NCBI RefSeq assembly: GCF_000688295.1 | Contig: NZ_JHZF01000013.1 | Location: forward strand, 868,001 to 932,000 | Length of the DNA: 64,000 nucleotides | Direction of reading: 5' to 3' | From: Pseudooceanicola nanhaiensis DSM 18065 | Lineage (GTDB): Bacteria; Pseudomonadota; Alphaproteobacteria; Rhodobacterales; Rhodobacteraceae | Shown: positions 1-8,175 of the stretch, piece after piece | Layout of the letters: each line of letters starts with the position of its first letter | How positions within the stretch are numbered: the first letter of the stretch is position 1 | Notes under the pieces: model-generated | Told to the model about the DNA's origin: nothing | What the model saw: only the letters and a program-made list of their open reading frames with translations | The model's database searches: none | Position numbers and translations under genes: made by a program

Positions 1-7
1 GAAACGG

Positions 8-58
8 CAACCGTGTCTGCAAATCCGCCCCATCAGGCCGCGTCCCGCGACACGGTTG
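8..58. repeat. Inverted repeat ahead of the sensor kinase gene
   Basis: A perfect 10-bp inverted repeat has arms at 8-17 (CAACCGTGTC) and 49-58 (GACACGGTTG), separated by 31 nt. It ends 19 nt before the kinase start codon. It could form a long-looped stem in the 5' leader or be a two-site operator. No T-run follows, so an intrinsic terminator is unlikely. The upstream side is cut by the window edge. Confidence 0.4.
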
Positions 59-77
59 TCACATCAGGGAATGTGCC

Positions 78-1505
78 ATGTTTGACGCCAGCCGGATCGA
101 TCCCGGCGTGATTTTCGATGCCGCACCGACAGCGCAGCTGGTCTTCACGCCGGACCTGCGGATCGTGGCGGCGAACCGGCGCTACTGCACCCTGCTGAAC
201 CGCCGGCCCGAGGATCTGATCGGCCTGCGCGTTTTCGAGGCTTTCCCCGCCAATCCCGACGACCCGGATGCGAATGCGGAGGCCGAGTTGCAGGCCTCGG
301 CGGATGCCGTGGTCGCCACGGGCGAGGCGCAGGAAATGCCGCTGCGCCACCATGACGTGCTTGAGGCCGACGGCCGCTACGATACGCGGTACTGGCGCAT
401 CCTGAACTCTCCGATCTTCGCCGACCCTGACGCGCCGGGGCGGGTGACGCACGTGATCCACACCGCGGAGGACGTCACGCGGGCCGTGCTCGGCGACAGG
501 GCCGAGGCCGCGAAACGGCGGGCGGCGATGCGCGGGGCTGACCTGAGCTATTTCGAGCTCGATCCCGGGGCGCGGACCCTGGTCCGCTCCTCGCAGGTCG
601 ATGCCCTGTTCGGGTTCGACCTGAACGAGATCAGCGCGGAGGTTCAGCCTTTCTACGACCGCCTCCATCCCGACGATTTCCAGATGGTGATGACGGAGCT
701 GGAGCGGGTGGCGCGCACCATCGGCTCCGACCTCCAGCTCGATTTCCGCATCGTGCTGCCGGATGGATCCGTCCGTTGGCTGATCGGTCGCGGCGAGTCG
801 GTGCGCGATCCCGATACGCGGGACGTCCGGATCGTCGGCATCGTGATCGACGTCACCGAGATACGCGAGAACGAGGCGAACCTGCGCGAAGCGGTCGAGG
901 CGCGGGATCTGCTGATCGCCGAGGTGAACCACCGGGTGAAGAACTCGCTCCAGATGGTGACGAGCATCCTGAACCTCGAGGCTTCGAGATCGGCGAACCC
1001 GGAAGCCCGCCAGTCTCTCCTCGCGGCGACGGCCAGGGTCCACGCGGTCTCGGCGATCCATGCCTCGCTCTACGAGGACGCGGACGTCAGCTCGGTCCAG
1101 TTCGACCGCTATCTGACGCGGCTCTGCGCGCATCTGCGGAATTCCCTCTCGAGCGAGGGGCGGAACGTCCGGATAGAACTCGAAGCGGAGCCGCTCCGCC
1201 TGCGGACGGACAAGGCCGTCACGCTGTCGCTCGCCGTGAACGAGCTGGTCACCAACTCCTTCAAGCACGCGAACTGGGAGGGCGAGGGCATGGTGCGCGT
1301 CAGCCTCGGGCATCACGGTCCCGGCATGATCGCCCTTGTCGTCTCGGATAATGGAACAGGCGCGGATGCTGTTCGTTCACCGGTAACCGACTCGTCGTCG
1401 GGTCTCGGAAAGCGCCTGATTTCGGGTATGGCGTCGCAATTGGGCGGCACGATCGAGGAAGGCACGGCAAATGGCTGGCGAACCTGCATCGTCTTCCCCG
1501 AATGA
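78..1505 (+). CDS. PAS-domain sensor histidine kinase, HisKA_2/HWE-like
   Basis: A soluble two-component sensor kinase of 475 aa with no membrane segment or signal peptide. Residues about 8-130 form a first PAS domain and about 150-268 a second PAS with PAC (RLHPDDF, then FRIVLPDGSVRWLIGRGE). The HisKA_2 dimerisation box EVNHRVKNSLQMV carries the phospho-acceptor His285. A HATPase domain follows with N-box NELVTNSFKHA and G-box SSGLGKRLISGM near the C-terminus. The first PAS lacks the LOV cysteine motif, so blue light is not the obvious signal. The 3' end overlaps the next gene, a receiver-only regulator, by 35 nt, which suggests they act as a pair. HRxKN kinases of this family are common in alphaproteobacteria and often feed stress or light signalling. 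The input here is unknown. Confidence 0.9.
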   Translation: MFDASRIDPGVIFDAAPTAQLVFTPDLRIVAANRRYCTLLNRRPEDLIGLRVFEAFPANPDDPDANAEAELQASADAVVATGEAQEMPLRHHDVLEADGRYDTRYWRILNSPIFADPDAPGRVTHVIHTAEDVTRAVLGDRAEAAKRRAAMRGADLSYFELDPGARTLVRSSQVDALFGFDLNEISAEVQPFYDRLHPDDFQMVMTELERVARTIGSDLQLDFRIVLPDGSVRWLIGRGESVRDPDTRDVRIVGIVIDVTEIRENEANLREAVEARDLLIAEVNHRVKNSLQMVTSILNLEASRSANPEARQSLLAATARVHAVSAIHASLYEDADVSSVQFDRYLTRLCAHLRNSLSSEGRNVRIELEAEPLRLRTDKAVTLSLAVNELVTNSFKHANWEGEGMVRVSLGHHGPGMIALVVSDNGTGADAVRSPVTDSSSGLGKRLISGMASQLGGTIEEGTANGWRTCIVFPE

Positions 1506-1890
1506 CGGAGCGCCCTCGCTGAGGGTGCTCATCGTCGAGGACAACGTCTTCATCGCGCTCGATCTCGAGGCGCAGATCATGGACATGGGGCACGCGGTCG
1601 TCGGTCTGGCCGCAACCGCGAAGGCCGCGATCGAGACCTCCCGCAGGACCCGCCCCGATGTCGCGATCGTCGACCTCCAGCTTGCAGACGGCAGCCGGGG
1701 ACAGGACGTGGCTCTCGTGCTGCGGGAGGAGATGCAGATCCCCTCCATCATCGTGAGCGGAAGCCTGCACCAGGTGACCGAAGCGGACATGGCGGCGATC
1801 CGGCCGCTGGCGATGCTCTCGAAACCTCTGTTCCCCGAGGAACTGCGTCAGGTCTTCGCGGGGGCCTGCGCCTCGCGCAGCGCTGTTTGA
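1471..1890 (+). CDS. Single-domain response regulator (receiver)
   Basis: A 139-aa receiver (CheY-like) protein with no output domain. The acidic pocket is VLIVEDN (E23, D24), the phospho-acceptor is Asp68 in VAIVDLQL, the switch Ser/Thr lies in IIVSGS, and the conserved Lys is in AMLSKPL. The start overlaps the kinase gene by 35 nt and has a GAGGAAGG Shine-Dalgarno about 9 nt upstream inside that gene, so the two are probably translationally coupled. It is likely the cognate phospho-acceptor of the upstream kinase. Its downstream partner is not in the window. Confidence 0.88.
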   Translation: MAGEPASSSPNDGAPSLRVLIVEDNVFIALDLEAQIMDMGHAVVGLAATAKAAIETSRRTRPDVAIVDLQLADGSRGQDVALVLREEMQIPSIIVSGSLHQVTEADMAAIRPLAMLSKPLFPEELRQVFAGACASRSAV

Positions 1891-1975
1891 CGGCGGCATA
1901 GTCTCTTCACCTTCATCACCGACACGCCCGGACCTTCTTGCCATTGGAGGGCGAGAAACGGTCGTCGCCCCTTGC

Positions 1976-2016
1976 ATCCATCTCTTTAACATCCATATAC
2001 CATCCATGCGGATGGA
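1976..2016. promoter_or_regulatory. Repeated ATCCAT half-sites before the RHH regulator
   Basis: ATCCAT occurs at 1976-1981, 1991-1996 and 2002-2007. The last copy is part of a perfect inverted repeat, CCATCC (2000-2005) / GGATGG (2010-2015), with a 4-nt centre. Ribbon-helix-helix proteins typically bind tandem or inverted short half-sites. The array ends 10 nt before the RHH start codon, so it is a good candidate for an autoregulatory operator. This is inferred from position and symmetry only. Confidence 0.45.
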
Positions 2017-2025
2017 GATTGGAAG

Positions 2026-2442
2026 ATGGCCGAGGTAAGACAGCTCAGGGACAAGCAGCCCGAGAACGAGAAGATCACGATAAACCTCGGCTTCGTCGAC
2101 CTCGGTCGCATCGACCTGCTCGTGAGGGAGGGGTTCTATTCGAACCGCAGCGATTTCATCCGCACGGCGATCCGCAGGCAACTCGACACGCATGGAGAGG
2201 CCGTCGACCGCTCCATCGAGCGCCATACCATGGAGCTCGGCCTCAGGGATTTCCACCGGGCGGAGCTCGAGCAGCTTCGTGCGGCGGGCGAGGTCCTGCA
2301 TATCAAGGTGGTGGGCCTCGCGCGCATCGCCCCGGACGTCACGCCCGATCTCGCGCGGGCGACCATCGGCTCGATCACCGTTCTCGGCAGCCTCCAGGCG
2401 TCCGCGGACATCAGGGAGGCTCTCGCCGACCGCATTCTCTAG
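2026..2442 (+). CDS. CopG/ribbon-helix-helix transcriptional regulator
   Basis: A 138-aa protein whose N-terminal half is a ribbon-helix-helix DNA-binding domain: the beta strand KITINLGFVDLGRID, then helices through REGFYSNRSDFIRTAIRRQL (about residues 15-55). The C-terminal part (about 85-138) contains a repetitive hydrophobic segment (ARATIGSITVLGSLQAS). I do not recognise its function; it could mediate oligomerisation or ligand binding. The gene lies 27 nt upstream of the esterase gene and probably forms an operon with it, controlled through the ATCCAT repeats just upstream. Being next to a PHB-depolymerase-type esterase suggests local control of polyester or oligomer breakdown, but this is inference. 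Confidence 0.82.
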   Translation: MAEVRQLRDKQPENEKITINLGFVDLGRIDLLVREGFYSNRSDFIRTAIRRQLDTHGEAVDRSIERHTMELGLRDFHRAELEQLRAAGEVLHIKVVGLARIAPDVTPDLARATIGSITVLGSLQASADIREALADRIL

Positions 2443-2469
2443 CGGCGGCTCTCACAAGGAACGGAACAG

Positions 2470-3549
2470 ATGAACACCTTCAACGCCGGCGCATGGCGCC
2501 CGGTGAAGGGCCAGTCGCGCGCCGCGCAGCTTGCCTCCGCCAACGACCTCGTGACCCGCACCCTCGCCCAGCACGGACTGACCGCCGCGCCGGTCTCGGG
2601 CCTGCCCGCAGGGGCGGCAAGCGACACCCTGTCCGGAACGCTCTCCGGTCTGATGGCCCGCCTCCAGCCCCAGGGGCAGACGGCGGAGCGCGTCAACCTT
2701 CCCGACGGCGCGCTCTTCGAGGACGAGAGCTTCACCTGCCAAGCGGGGACGCGCCGCTATCGCACCTATGTGCCCGCCTCGGCACGGGACGGGCTCACCG
2801 GCCTCGTCGTGATGCTCCACGGCTGCACCCAGACGCCCGAGGATTTCGCCGCCGGGACCGGCATGAACGCCCTCGCCGAGGAACATCGCTTCGTCGTGGT
2901 CTATCCGCGGCAATCGCGCGGCGACAACGCCCAGTCCTGCTGGAACTGGTTCAGCCGCGGCGACCAGAAGCGCGACCGCGGCGAGCCCGCGATCATCGCC
3001 GGCCTGACGCGCGAGGTCGTCGCGCGCCATGCGATTCCCGAGGACAGGGTCTTCGTGGCCGGCCTCTCGGCGGGGGCGGCGATGGCCGTCATCCTCGGCG
3101 GCACCTATCCGGACCTGTTCCGGGCCGTCGGCGCCCATTCCGGCCTGCCGGCCGGGGCGGCGAAGGACGTGGCCTCGGCCTTCGGGGCGATGGCCGGACG
3201 CGGGGGCGAAAGCGCCCCGCGCACCAAGGCGATGCGGGCGATCGTCTTCCACGGCGACGCAGATGGCACGGTTCACCCGTCGAACGGCGAGCGGATCGTC
3301 CGGCAGGCGCTGGAGGGAGGTCCGTCGCAGAGCCTTCAGACCGAGACCACCGGCACCACGGGCGGACGCAGCTACCGACGTCACACGACCTACGACGACG
3401 CCGGCGCGGAAGCGGTCGAACACTGGGTGATCGAGGGTCTGGGCCACGCCTGGAGCGGCGGGCAGTCCGCAGGCAGCTATACCGATCCGAAGGGTCCCGA
3501 CGCGAGCGCCGAGATGGTCCGCTTCTTCTTCAGCCCCTCCGCCGGATAG
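2470..3549 (+). CDS. PHB depolymerase family esterase (LpqC-like)
   Basis: An alpha/beta-hydrolase esterase of 359 aa from the PHB depolymerase/LpqC family. The oxyanion region is VVMLHGCTQTPEDF, the nucleophile is Ser200 in GLSAG, the acid is Asp263 or Asp265 in HGDADGTV, and the base is His326 in GLGHAWSG. There is no N-terminal signal peptide: the first 90 residues are a hydrophilic, low-complexity lead-in before the core. The enzyme is therefore probably cytosolic and acts on internal hydroxyalkanoate oligomers or other esters, unlike the secreted denatured-PHB depolymerases. It follows the RHH regulator in one transcription unit. The exact substrate is unknown. Confidence 0.85.
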   Translation: MNTFNAGAWRPVKGQSRAAQLASANDLVTRTLAQHGLTAAPVSGLPAGAASDTLSGTLSGLMARLQPQGQTAERVNLPDGALFEDESFTCQAGTRRYRTYVPASARDGLTGLVVMLHGCTQTPEDFAAGTGMNALAEEHRFVVVYPRQSRGDNAQSCWNWFSRGDQKRDRGEPAIIAGLTREVVARHAIPEDRVFVAGLSAGAAMAVILGGTYPDLFRAVGAHSGLPAGAAKDVASAFGAMAGRGGESAPRTKAMRAIVFHGDADGTVHPSNGERIVRQALEGGPSQSLQTETTGTTGGRSYRRHTTYDDAGAEAVEHWVIEGLGHAWSGGQSAGSYTDPKGPDASAEMVRFFFSPSAG

Positions 3550-3588
3550 ATCGGCGGCGGGAGCGATCGGGGGTCCTGAAAGACACGG

Positions 3589-3624
3589 ACAGCGGCGATG
3601 GCAGGGGGGTTGCCTGGCCGCTGT
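3589..3624. terminator. Weak stem-loop between convergent esterase and PLD genes
   Basis: The arms ACAGCGGC (3589-3596) and GCCGCTGT (3617-3624) form an 8-bp stem with a 20-nt loop. It lies 40 nt after the esterase stop, in the 217-bp gap before the convergent phospholipase gene. No T-run follows, so termination by this stem is only a possibility. I see nothing else in the gap. Confidence 0.3.
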
Positions 3625-3766
3625 TCGCATTCCGGGGGGCCTGACTCATTGTCTGGTCGCACCACGCACAGCGACCCGACGCGGGGCGGCGTGGGTATCC
3701 GCAGTTCACCGCATCCCGACCGGCGGGGAATCGAGGGCAGATCCGGCGGGACGCCTCCCCTTCCTC

Positions 3767-5224
3767 TCACCTTCTCCATTCGCGGATGAAGTCCTGGATG
3801 CCGGTGACCAGGCGCGTGCCGAATCCTCCTTCAATCCCTTCGGGATCGAGCAGGTCGTTCTCGGCGATGACGCTGTCGTCGTCCGAGATTTCGCCGCGGG
3901 TGAAGGGTCGCAGGCTCTTGCCCTCTCCTCGCAACCTCTCGATCGCGCCAGCAAGACCGACGTCCTCGATTTCGGCATCAAGCGTGTCTCGATCAACGTC
4001 CAGATGCTCGGCCACCAGATCGTTCCGCAGGTTGCGGAAGCGCTCCGCCACGGCTGCCGGATCCGGACAGGCGGCCGCCTCGATCGCGACGTCGGATTCG
4101 GTGTCAAACCCCATGGACCGGTTGTTGAGGTTAGACGACCCGATCCGTAGCAGCTGGTCGTCCACCACCATGACCTTGGCATGGACATAGATCGACGCGC
4201 CGCCTTTCGTGACCGGGTAGTAGGCATGGAAGCGGCCATGCCGGTCTTTCGCCCAGAGATGGCGCAACACCTTCTCGCGTGCGCCGTCCATCGCTTTCTG
4301 CCCGAGCCAGCCTTCGGACGTCTCGGGAAGGATCACCACGATCTCCGGCCCTTCGGGGTCCGACAGGCGCTGCGCCATCGCGCGCGCGATGGTGGCAGAG
4401 GCGAGATATTGGGTCTCGATGTAAAGCGTGTGGCGCGCCGCCGCGATGGCCCGGATGTAGAGGGATTCGATCTCGCGGACTTCGGGATTGTCCTTGTACT
4501 CCGGGTAGGTCCGCGCCACGGCGACAGGAATGTCGGTGAATGTGGGCTCCTCGCCCGGCCAAATGGTGTCACCGGGCTCGGGGACGGGAAGCCGGGCGCC
4601 CGTGGCCCGATGCCATCGCTCCCTCGCCAGATCACCGAGCGCGGCGGCGATCGGACCCGAGGCGACGGTCGTCACGTCGTGCCAGGGCTTGGACGGGATG
4701 CTCTTGCCGGGCATGTGGCGATGCGGCTGGTCATCGAGATGCTCGGAGGTGTCCCAACGACCGGCGGTCATGTCGATGCCGCCGCAGAAGACCACCTGGT
4801 CGTCGATCACGATGATCTTCGAATGATGCGCGGCGCCGGCCGGGTGCTGGGTATCGAACTTGAAATGGAAGTTGCCCGCCGCCCTGATCGGCCTGAGCGC
4901 CATCGGCACCATGCCGCGCCCCAGGGCCTGGAACATTCCCAGGTCCCATTTGAGCATGTAGAAATCCACGTCCCCGCGGGTCTCGACCATCCAGCTTATG
5001 AAGGGCCCCAGAACGTTCGGTCCCTCCATCGTCGCGCCATCGGGCTCGAACTCGATGCGTGTGTCGAAATCCCATCCGATCATCAGGATGGTCTGCCGGG
5101 CATCGAGCATGGCGCGCTTCGCCGTCCGGAAGAAGTCGGCGCCATCGAAGATGACCCGCAAGCTGTCGGCGCGCTCGATGCGCCAGCAGGTTTCGCCGGG
5201 TTCCAGAAGGGGTGTATCGCTCAT
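3767..5224 (-). CDS. Phospholipase D-like protein with two HKD motifs
   Basis: A 485-aa phospholipase D superfamily enzyme with two catalytic repeats: HSKIIVID (His134) followed by GGIDM, and HAKVMVVDD (His348) followed by GSSNLNNRS. Each repeat supplies one His/Lys pair of the shared active site. Family members hydrolyse or transfer phosphatidyl groups, as in phospholipase D and cardiolipin synthase. The PLD-like sequence begins at MSDTPLLEPGE, so I chose the ATG at 5224. The frame stays open upstream to 5539, but that stretch has no family resemblance. There is no transmembrane segment, so it is probably a soluble phospholipase D-type enzyme rather than a classical cardiolipin synthase. Confidence 0.85.
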   Translation of the reverse strand: MSDTPLLEPGETCWRIERADSLRVIFDGADFFRTAKRAMLDARQTILMIGWDFDTRIEFEPDGATMEGPNVLGPFISWMVETRGDVDFYMLKWDLGMFQALGRGMVPMALRPIRAAGNFHFKFDTQHPAGAAHHSKIIVIDDQVVFCGGIDMTAGRWDTSEHLDDQPHRHMPGKSIPSKPWHDVTTVASGPIAAALGDLARERWHRATGARLPVPEPGDTIWPGEEPTFTDIPVAVARTYPEYKDNPEVREIESLYIRAIAAARHTLYIETQYLASATIARAMAQRLSDPEGPEIVVILPETSEGWLGQKAMDGAREKVLRHLWAKDRHGRFHAYYPVTKGGASIYVHAKVMVVDDQLLRIGSSNLNNRSMGFDTESDVAIEAAACPDPAAVAERFRNLRNDLVAEHLDVDRDTLDAEIEDVGLAGAIERLRGEGKSLRPFTRGEISDDDSVIAENDLLDPEGIEGGFGTRLVTGIQDFIREWRR

Positions 5225-5638
5225 GGCAGTCCCGAGCTTGGCGTGAAAGGGCCGCCGCGATCGCGTTCGGGACGGTGTGTCACCCTGGATGGTATAGGGA
5301 TGCGCGATGTCATGAAAGTCCGGTTCGGCGAAGCGCGACTGCCGATCCGACATCTCGCGGAGGTCGGCTCGGGACCGGAAGCGGCGACACCCCTGCGAAG
5401 CGGCACGCAATTCCGACCCTCCGTCGGCATCCCGAACCTCTTTCGGAGCGCACGGGAGCCTCTTCCCCCGCGCTCTGGCCCCAATACAGCCAGCCGTATC
5501 GGGCCAGCATGAGCGGACCTTGCCGGGGCGAAACGACACCCATCCTTTCCCGCTTCCTCCGGATTGTTCTTTGTTGACAATTTACGACGTTACGATGCAG
5601 GTTCCCTTAACGGCCGGTAGGTTGTTTGGGAGGAGACA
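5225..5638. other. Divergent intergenic region, no gene seen
   Basis: This 414-bp gap separates the reverse-strand phospholipase gene from the first gene of the carboxylase/ABC operon. No convincing gene was found in it. The operon-proximal end is AT-richer and holds TTGTTGACAA at 5571-5580, then the direct repeat TTACGA (5582-5587 and 5590-5595). A strong GGGAGGAG ribosome-binding site precedes the ATG at 5639. Confidence 0.6.
5571..5580. promoter_or_regulatory. Candidate operator TTGTTGACAA upstream of the operon
   Basis: TTGT-TG-ACAA is a dyad (TTGT/ACAA) resembling the TTGTATACAA-type sites reported for some GntR/FCD regulators. It also contains TTGACA, a consensus -35 hexamer, but no good -10 lies 16-18 bp downstream. 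The operon it precedes ends with a GntR/FCD gene, so autoregulation is plausible. This is an inference from position. Confidence 0.3.
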
Positions 5639-7174
5639 ATGAGCGACAGCAGCCATCTGGCTGAACTGCGTCGGCGTGCGGGTTTGGCGCGAGAGATGGG
5701 CGGTGCCGAGAAGGTCGCCCGGCATCACGCCCGCGGCAAGCTGGACGCACGTGCCCGCATTGCCCGTCTATGCGACGAGTCCAGCTTTCGCGAAGTCGGC
5801 AGCATCAGTGGCGTCGCGGTTTACGCTGCCGATGGCGCTTTGACAGACTTCTCCCCCGCGAACTTCATCTTCGGCCGGGCCCGGATCGACGGCCGCGACG
5901 TGGTGGTCACCGCCGACGATTTCACGGTGCGCGGCGGGGCGGCCGATGCCTCGATCCGCGAGAAGGTCGTGCAGGCCGAGGCGATGGCCCATTCGCTCCG
6001 CCTGCCGCTTGTCCGCCTGATCGACGGCACCGGCGGCTCGGTCCGCACGGTCGAGGCCATGGGCCGCACCTATGTTCCCGCGAATCCGGCCTGGGGCTCG
6101 GTCATCCGCAATCTCGAAACGGTGCCGGTCGTCTCGCTGGTGCTGGGCTCGGTCGCCGGGATCGCCGCGGCGCGGGCGGTCTCGTCGCACCTCACGGTGA
6201 TGGTGCGGGGGACCTCGCACATGTTCATCGCGGGCCCGCCGGTGGTGAAGCGCATCGGGATCGACACCGACAAGGACCGGCTGGGCGGGGCGGATGTGCA
6301 CGAACGCTCCGGCGCCGCCGACCTGGTCGTCGACACCGAGGATGCCGCCTTCGACGCGGCGCGGCGGTTCCTCTCCTTTCTGCCGAGCGCGGCGGGCGAG
6401 GCGCTGCCCGAAACCGCTCCGGTCACGGTCGCCCCGGACTCGGCGCTGCGCGACATGGTCCCGGCCGAGCGGCGGCACACCTACCGGATGCGTCACCTGC
6501 TGGACCGGGTGCTCGATCCGGGCAGCCGCTTGGAAATGGCGCCGAAGTTCGGGCGTGCGACGATCACCGCGCTGGCCCGGGTGGACGGCAAGCCGGTCGC
6601 CGTGCTGGCCTCCGACCCCAACATCTACGGCGGCGGCTGGTCGGCGGACACCTGCGACAAGGTCACCCGCTTCCTCGACTTCGCCGAGACGTTCCGTCTG
6701 CCGGTGCTGCACTTCGTCGACATCCCCGGCTTCATGATCGGGCCCGATGCCGAATCCGCGGGCACCATCCGGCGCGGGGCCCGGACGCTTGCCGCCATCT
6801 ACCGCGCCACCGTGCCGGTGATGGGCATCATCATCCGCAAGTGCTTCGGGGTGGCCGGGGCGGGGCACATGAACCCCGACGGCTACCGCCATCGGATCGC
6901 CTGGCCCTCGGGCGACTGGGGCTCGATCCCCCTAGAAGGCGGGATCGAGGCGGCTTACCGCTCCGAACTGGACGCCGCCGAGGACCGCGAGGCGGCGATG
7001 GCCGAGATCGTCGCCCGGCTGGAGGCGCTGCGCTCGCCCTTCCGCACCGCCGAGGCCTTCGGCGTGGAGGAGATCATCGACCCGGCCGAGACCCGCGCGC
7101 ATCTCGTCGAGTTCGCGCATCTCGCCTACCGGCGGAACCTGCGCGACGCGCCCGCGGCGAGGTATCGGCCATGA
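5639..7174 (+). CDS. Acyl-CoA carboxylase carboxyltransferase (beta) subunit
   Basis: A 511-aa carboxyltransferase of the propionyl/methylcrotonyl-CoA carboxylase beta family, of normal length, with tandem crotonase-like halves. Markers are the N-terminal HHARGKLDARARIARLCD motif, the first-half loop DGTGGSVRTVEAMG, and the second-half FVDIPGFMIGPDAE and IIIRKCFGVAGAGHMN motifs. It would transfer carboxylate from carboxybiotin to an acyl-CoA. It normally needs a biotin carboxylase/carrier partner. The only ones here are the 75-aa carrier at 12702 and the fused enzyme at 16293. It is the first gene of the operon and its stop overlaps the next start (ATGA). A decarboxylase role is less likely because no membrane-pump subunits are present. 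Confidence 0.88.
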   Translation: MSDSSHLAELRRRAGLAREMGGAEKVARHHARGKLDARARIARLCDESSFREVGSISGVAVYAADGALTDFSPANFIFGRARIDGRDVVVTADDFTVRGGAADASIREKVVQAEAMAHSLRLPLVRLIDGTGGSVRTVEAMGRTYVPANPAWGSVIRNLETVPVVSLVLGSVAGIAAARAVSSHLTVMVRGTSHMFIAGPPVVKRIGIDTDKDRLGGADVHERSGAADLVVDTEDAAFDAARRFLSFLPSAAGEALPETAPVTVAPDSALRDMVPAERRHTYRMRHLLDRVLDPGSRLEMAPKFGRATITALARVDGKPVAVLASDPNIYGGGWSADTCDKVTRFLDFAETFRLPVLHFVDIPGFMIGPDAESAGTIRRGARTLAAIYRATVPVMGIIIRKCFGVAGAGHMNPDGYRHRIAWPSGDWGSIPLEGGIEAAYRSELDAAEDREAAMAEIVARLEALRSPFRTAEAFGVEEIIDPAETRAHLVEFAHLAYRRNLRDAPAARYRP

Positions 7175-8175
7175 GCGCGCCCCTGCTCGAGGTCCGCGAC
7201 CTGACGCTCGGCTTCACCGGCCGGCGCGGCCAGCCGCCGCTCCGGATCCTGCGCGACGTGAATTTCTCGATCGCGCGCGGCGAGCGGGTGGGCCTGGTCG
7301 GCGAATCCGGCTGCGGCAAGTCGGTGACGGGCCTTGCCCTGATGCGCCTGCTGCCCGCCACGGCGCAGATCGGCGGGACCGTCACGCTCGACGGCGCGGA
7401 CATGGCGCGGGCCTCCGCCGCGCAGGTCCGGCGGATGCGCGGCAAGAAGATCGCGATGATCTTCCAGGAACCGATGAGCGCGCTCGACCCCGTCTTCCCC
7501 GTCGGCGAACAGCTCGGAGAGGCCCTGCGCCTGCACGAGACCCTGCCGCGGGCCGAGGAGAAGGCCCGCGTGGTGCAGGCCCTGGCGGACGTGGGCATCC
7601 CCGCGCCGGAGCGGCGCTACGGCGAATATCCGCATCAGCTCTCGGGCGGGATGCGGCAGCGGGTGATGATCGCGATGGCGCTGATCAACAAGCCCGACCT
7701 CATCATCGCGGACGAACCGACCACGGCGCTCGACGTCACGATCCAGGCGCAGATCATGGACCTGCTGCGCGACCTCTCGGAGCGCACCGGCACGGCGCTT
7801 CTCTTCATCACCCATGACCTGGGCGTGGTGGCCGAGACCTGCCAGCGCATGATCACGATGTACGCGGGCGAGATCGTCGAGGACGCGCCGGTGGACGACG
7901 CCCTGCGCGCGCCGAAGCATCCCTATACCTCGGGCCTGCTGCGCTCGCTGCCGCATTTCAACCGGGAGCGCGGGCAGTTCGCCTATATTCCCGGCCGGGT
8001 GCCGGCGCCGAACGCCATGCCCCGCGGCTGCCGGTTTGCCGCGCGCTGCCCGCATGCCGCCTCGGCCTGCGCCGAGCCGCAGGTGCTGCGCGAGATCGAG
8101 CCGGGGCGGCGGGTCCGGTGCATCCGGGCCGAGGCGCTCGACCTCGACGGCGCGGTCGAGAGGAGCCCGGCATGA
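7171..8175 (+). CDS. ABC transporter ATPase, dipeptide/oligopeptide type (DppD-like)
   Basis: A 334-aa ATP-binding subunit of a peptide/nickel/opine-type importer. Walker A is GESGCGKS (Lys50), the signature is LSGGMRQRV, Walker B is [12 protein letters not shown], and the H-loop is FITHDLG. The C-terminus has the oligopeptide-transporter extension with a cysteine cluster ([18 protein letters not shown]), which in this family can bind an Fe-S cluster. The ATG overlaps the carboxyltransferase stop by 4 nt, and the gene overlaps the second ATPase in the same way. Starts further upstream would run into the carboxyltransferase gene. Confidence 0.92.
   Translation: MSAPLLEVRDLTLGFTGRRGQPPLRILRDVNFSIARGERVGLVGESGCGKSVTGLALMRLLPATAQIGGTVTLDGADMARASAAQVRRMRGKKIAMIFQEPMSALDPVFPVGEQLGEALRLHETLPRAEEKARVVQALADVGIPAPERRYGEYPHQLSGGMRQRVMIAMALINKPDLIIADEPTTALDVTIQAQIMDLLRDLSERTGTALLFITHDLGVVAETCQRMITMYAGEIVEDAPVDDALRAPKHPYTSGLLRSLPHFNRERGQFAYIPGRVPAPNAMPRGCRFAARCPHAASACAEPQVLREIEPGRRVRCIRAEALDLDGAVERSPA

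Noticed and set aside
5225-5539. N-terminal extension of the phospholipase D frame to 5539
   Set aside because: The extra 105 residues are Arg-rich, unlike the family. The ATG at 5224 begins at the recognisable protein.
5574-5602. TTGACA as the -35 of a classic promoter for the operon
   Set aside because: No acceptable -10 hexamer lies 16-18 bp downstream; TACGAT is only 11 bp away.
5639-7174. Sodium-pumping acyl-CoA decarboxylase role for the carboxyltransferase and small biotin carrier
   Set aside because: Such complexes need a membrane beta subunit and small gamma/delta subunits, and none is encoded nearby.
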